Below, piece after piece: positions 62,003 through 64,000 of a stretch of DNA of 64,000 nucleotides; positions within the stretch are counted from its first letter, which is position 1; each line of letters begins with the position of its first letter. Where the stretch lies: positions 1 through 64,000 of the forward strand of contig QWII01000055.1 of the NCBI GenBank assembly GCA_021405325.1, in the 5' to 3' direction. This stretch comes from Caldilinea sp. CFX5 (GTDB lineage Bacteria; Chloroflexota; Anaerolineae; Caldilineales; Caldilineaceae). Under the pieces are notes generated by a model. The model worked only from the letters and a program-made list of their open reading frames with translations, was not told the DNA's origin and ran no database searches. Made by a program: the position numbers and the translations under genes.

Positions 62003-64000
62003 ATGGCTGATAAAACAATTGATTATCCGATTGAGCGAACCCGTAATATCGGGATTATCGCCCACATTGATGCGGGCAAAACTACGACCACGGAACGTAT
62101 TCTGTTCTATTCCGGGCGCATTCACCGTATGGGTGAAGTGCATGAAGGCACGGCTGTCACCGACTGGATGGTGCAGGAGCGCGAGCGCGGTATTACCATC
62201 ACCGCCGCCGCCATCACCACCACTTGGACGGATCGCGTCACCGGTGAAGATTGTCAGATTAATATTATTGACACCCCTGGTCACATTGACTTCACCGCCG
62301 AAGTGCAGCGTAGTTTGCGTGTACTTGACGGTGGTGTGGTCGTCTTTGATGCCGTCGCCGGTGTCGAGCCGCAATCCGAAACGGTGTGGCGCCAGGCCGA
62401 TCGCTACAAAGTGCCGCGCATCTGCTTTGTCAACAAGATGGATCGCATCGGCGCCAGCTTTGAGCGCACCTGCGAAATGATTGTGGATCGCCTGGGTGTG
62501 AAGCCGCTGTTGGTGCAGTTGCCATTGGGCAAAGAGGACACCTTTAAAGGCGTCATCGATCTGCTGACGATGCAAGCATTGGTCTTCACCGACCAACTGG
62601 GCGCTTCGCCAACGGTGACGGCGATTCCGGCTGAGTTTCTCGAGGCTGCCGAAGCCGCCCGCGCCGATACCATTGAGCGTATTGCCGAGACTGACGAAGA
62701 ACTCATTGTGAAGTTCTTGGATGGGGAAGAGATTACCCCTGAGGAACTCTATAAAGCCCTGCGCAACGCGGTCACCAACAACAAACTGGTGCCGGTTTTG
62801 TGTGGGACGGCGCTGCGCAACAAAGGGGTGCAACCCTTACTGGATGCCGTTGTGCGCTACCTGCCCAGCCCGATTGATGTGCCGCCGGTGCAAGGCATCG
62901 ACCCGGATGATGCTGAGGTCGTCTTGGAACGTAAGCCGTCGGTCAACGAACCTTTCTCGGCGCTGGTCTTCAAGATTATGACCGACCCCTTCATCGGGCG
63001 GCTGGCCTATGTTCGTGTCTACTCCGGGCGGCTGGAAGCTGGTTCGACGGTCTACAACTCGAACAACAAGCGCCGTGAGCGTATTGGTCGCCTGGTGCAG
63101 ATGCACGCCGATAAGCGCGAAGAGATCGACGCTTGCGATGCCGGTGATATTGCCGCCGTTGTGGGGTTGAAGCAGACCTTTACTGGTGAAACGCTCTGTG
63201 ACCCCAACAACGAGATTCTGCTCGAAAAGATCGAATTCCCCGAACCGGTTATCAAGATGGCCGTCGAGCCGAAGTCGAAGGGCGATCAGGACAAGCTGAC
63301 CGAAGCGCTGATCAAGCTGGCCGAAGAAGATCCGACCTTCCGCGTCAACTACGACAACCAGACCGGCCAGACGGTTATCGCCGGTATGGGTGAGTTGCAC
63401 CTGGACATTATTATCGACCGCGTGAAGCGTGAGTTCCGGGTTCAATGTAACGTCGGCGCGCCGCAGGTGGCCTATCGCGAAACGATCACCAAGCCGATCA
63501 AGATCGAAGGGCGCTTTGTGCGCCAATCCGGTGGTCGCGGTCAGTTCGGCCATGTCTGGCTGGAACTTGAGCCGAATACGCCCGGCGCCGGCTTTGTCTT
63601 TGAAGATCAGATCGTCGGTGGCGTGGTGCCGAAAGAGTACATTCCCGCCGTGCAGAAGGGCGTCGTCGAAGCGATGGAGAGTGGCGTTCTCGCCGGCTAT
63701 CCGGTGGTAGATGTCAAGGTTGCCCTGATCGACGGCAGCTACCACGAAGTGGACTCGAGCGAAATGGCCTTCAAGATCGCCGGTAGCATGGCCTTCAAGG
63801 ATGGTTGCCAGAAGGCCGGCCCCATTCTCTTGGAGCCGATGATGCAGGTCGAAGCAGTCGTACCGGAAGATTATGTCGGTGATGTGGTCGGCGACTTCTC
63901 CAGCCGCCGCGGCAACATTGCCGGCATGGAAAGCCGGGGCAACGTCCAGGCGATCAAGGCGTTGGTGCCGTTGAGCGAAATGTTTGGCTATGCCACTGCG
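62003..64000 (+). CDS. fusA: Elongation factor G (3' end beyond window)
   Basis: 666 codons of a protein usually near 700, running off the window. GTPase motifs: G1 [16 protein letters not shown]3 [16 protein letters not shown]4 [10 protein letters not shown], with the switch segment [15 protein letters not shown]. Domain II includes [20 protein letters not shown]; domains III-V follow ([33 protein letters not shown]). Catalyses ribosomal translocation. AAGG lies about 8 nt before the ATG. Confidence 0.97.
   Translation, partial: MADKTIDYPIERTRNIGIIAHIDAGKTTTTERILFYSGRIHRMGEVHEGTAVTDWMVQERERGITITAAAITTTWTDRVTGEDCQINIIDTPGHIDFTAEVQRSLRVLDGGVVVFDAVAGVEPQSETVWRQADRYKVPRICFVNKMDRIGASFERTCEMIVDRLGVKPLLVQLPLGKEDTFKGVIDLLTMQALVFTDQLGASPTVTAIPAEFLEAAEAARADTIERIAETDEELIVKFLDGEEITPEELYKALRNAVTNNKLVPVLCGTALRNKGVQPLLDAVVRYLPSPIDVPPVQGIDPDDAEVVLERKPSVNEPFSALVFKIMTDPFIGRLAYVRVYSGRLEAGSTVYNSNNKRRERIGRLVQMHADKREEIDACDAGDIAAVVGLKQTFTGETLCDPNNEILLEKIEFPEPVIKMAVEPKSKGDQDKLTEALIKLAEEDPTFRVNYDNQTGQTVIAGMGELHLDIIIDRVKREFRVQCNVGAPQVAYRETITKPIKIEGRFVRQSGGRGQFGHVWLELEPNTPGAGFVFEDQIVGGVVPKEYIPAVQKGVVEAMESGVLAGYPVVDVKVALIDGSYHEVDSSEMAFKIAGSMAFKDGCQKAGPILLEPMMQVEAVVPEDYVGDVVGDFSSRRGNIAGMESRGNVQAIKALVPLSEMFGYATA

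Overview
The window is high-GC bacterial DNA that I attribute, with moderate confidence, to Chloroflexota (Anaerolineae/Caldilineales-like). This rests on the style of the family-5 peptide-binding proteins, the exopolysaccharide locus in an apparently single-membrane cell (many lipoproteins, no LPS genes), and the abundance of long inter-cistronic hairpins. No rRNA, tRNA or CRISPR array was seen.

Layout. (1) 1-1825: an ECF sigma factor, preceded by a 17-codon mini-ORF, and an adjacent HTH/membrane protein. (2) 2195-15596: two adjoining peptide/nickel-type ABC import systems (binding protein, DppB-like and DppC-like permeases, OppD/OppF ATPases; then binding protein, two permeases and a further binding protein). 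The first binding protein has its two halves in swapped order, so it looks circularly permuted. A small cassette (truncated DUF433, RHH-like protein, HNH nuclease broken by a 16-bp duplication) sits inside the first operon. (3) 15657-21487: a leaderless-looking small membrane protein, methionyl-tRNA synthetase, a multi-spanning glycosyltransferase and a VanW protein. (4) 21490-40525, minus strand: an orphan Phd/YefM-type antitoxin, then a Wzx/Wzy-type exopolysaccharide cluster read from 40525 leftwards: chain-length/BY-kinase fusion, initiating sugar transferase, dehydrogenase, aminotransferase, polymerase, two FemAB-like transferases, flippase, three glycosyltransferases, heparinase-like lyase and a TPR protein. 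(5) 41195-48977, plus strand: a Tat-type sugar-binding lipoprotein, then a complete five-gene peptide ABC importer with a strong promoter and an upstream 38-bp tandem duplication holding a perfect palindrome. (6) 49000-53335: an accessory islet with a DUF5678-like gene, a retropepsin fragment, an Rpn nuclease with a near-perfect internal ribosome-binding site (candidate intragenic antitoxin), an AbiEii-like nucleotidyltransferase overlapping an unknown 101-aa gene, a TPR protein and a small antitoxin-like gene. (7) 53349-64000: MobA-like transferase, a proline-rich membrane protein, PriA, an excisionase-type HTH regulator, a lipoprotein with tandem promoters and a terminator, then rpsL, rpsG and fusA (fusA runs off the window).

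The importers would feed peptides or related solutes to a heterotrophic cell, and the minus-strand cluster would build and export a surface polysaccharide. The most distinctive features are the permuted binding protein, the Rpn gene with an internal start, and at least a dozen unique long hairpins between co-directional genes, two of which share the same 11-nt loop.
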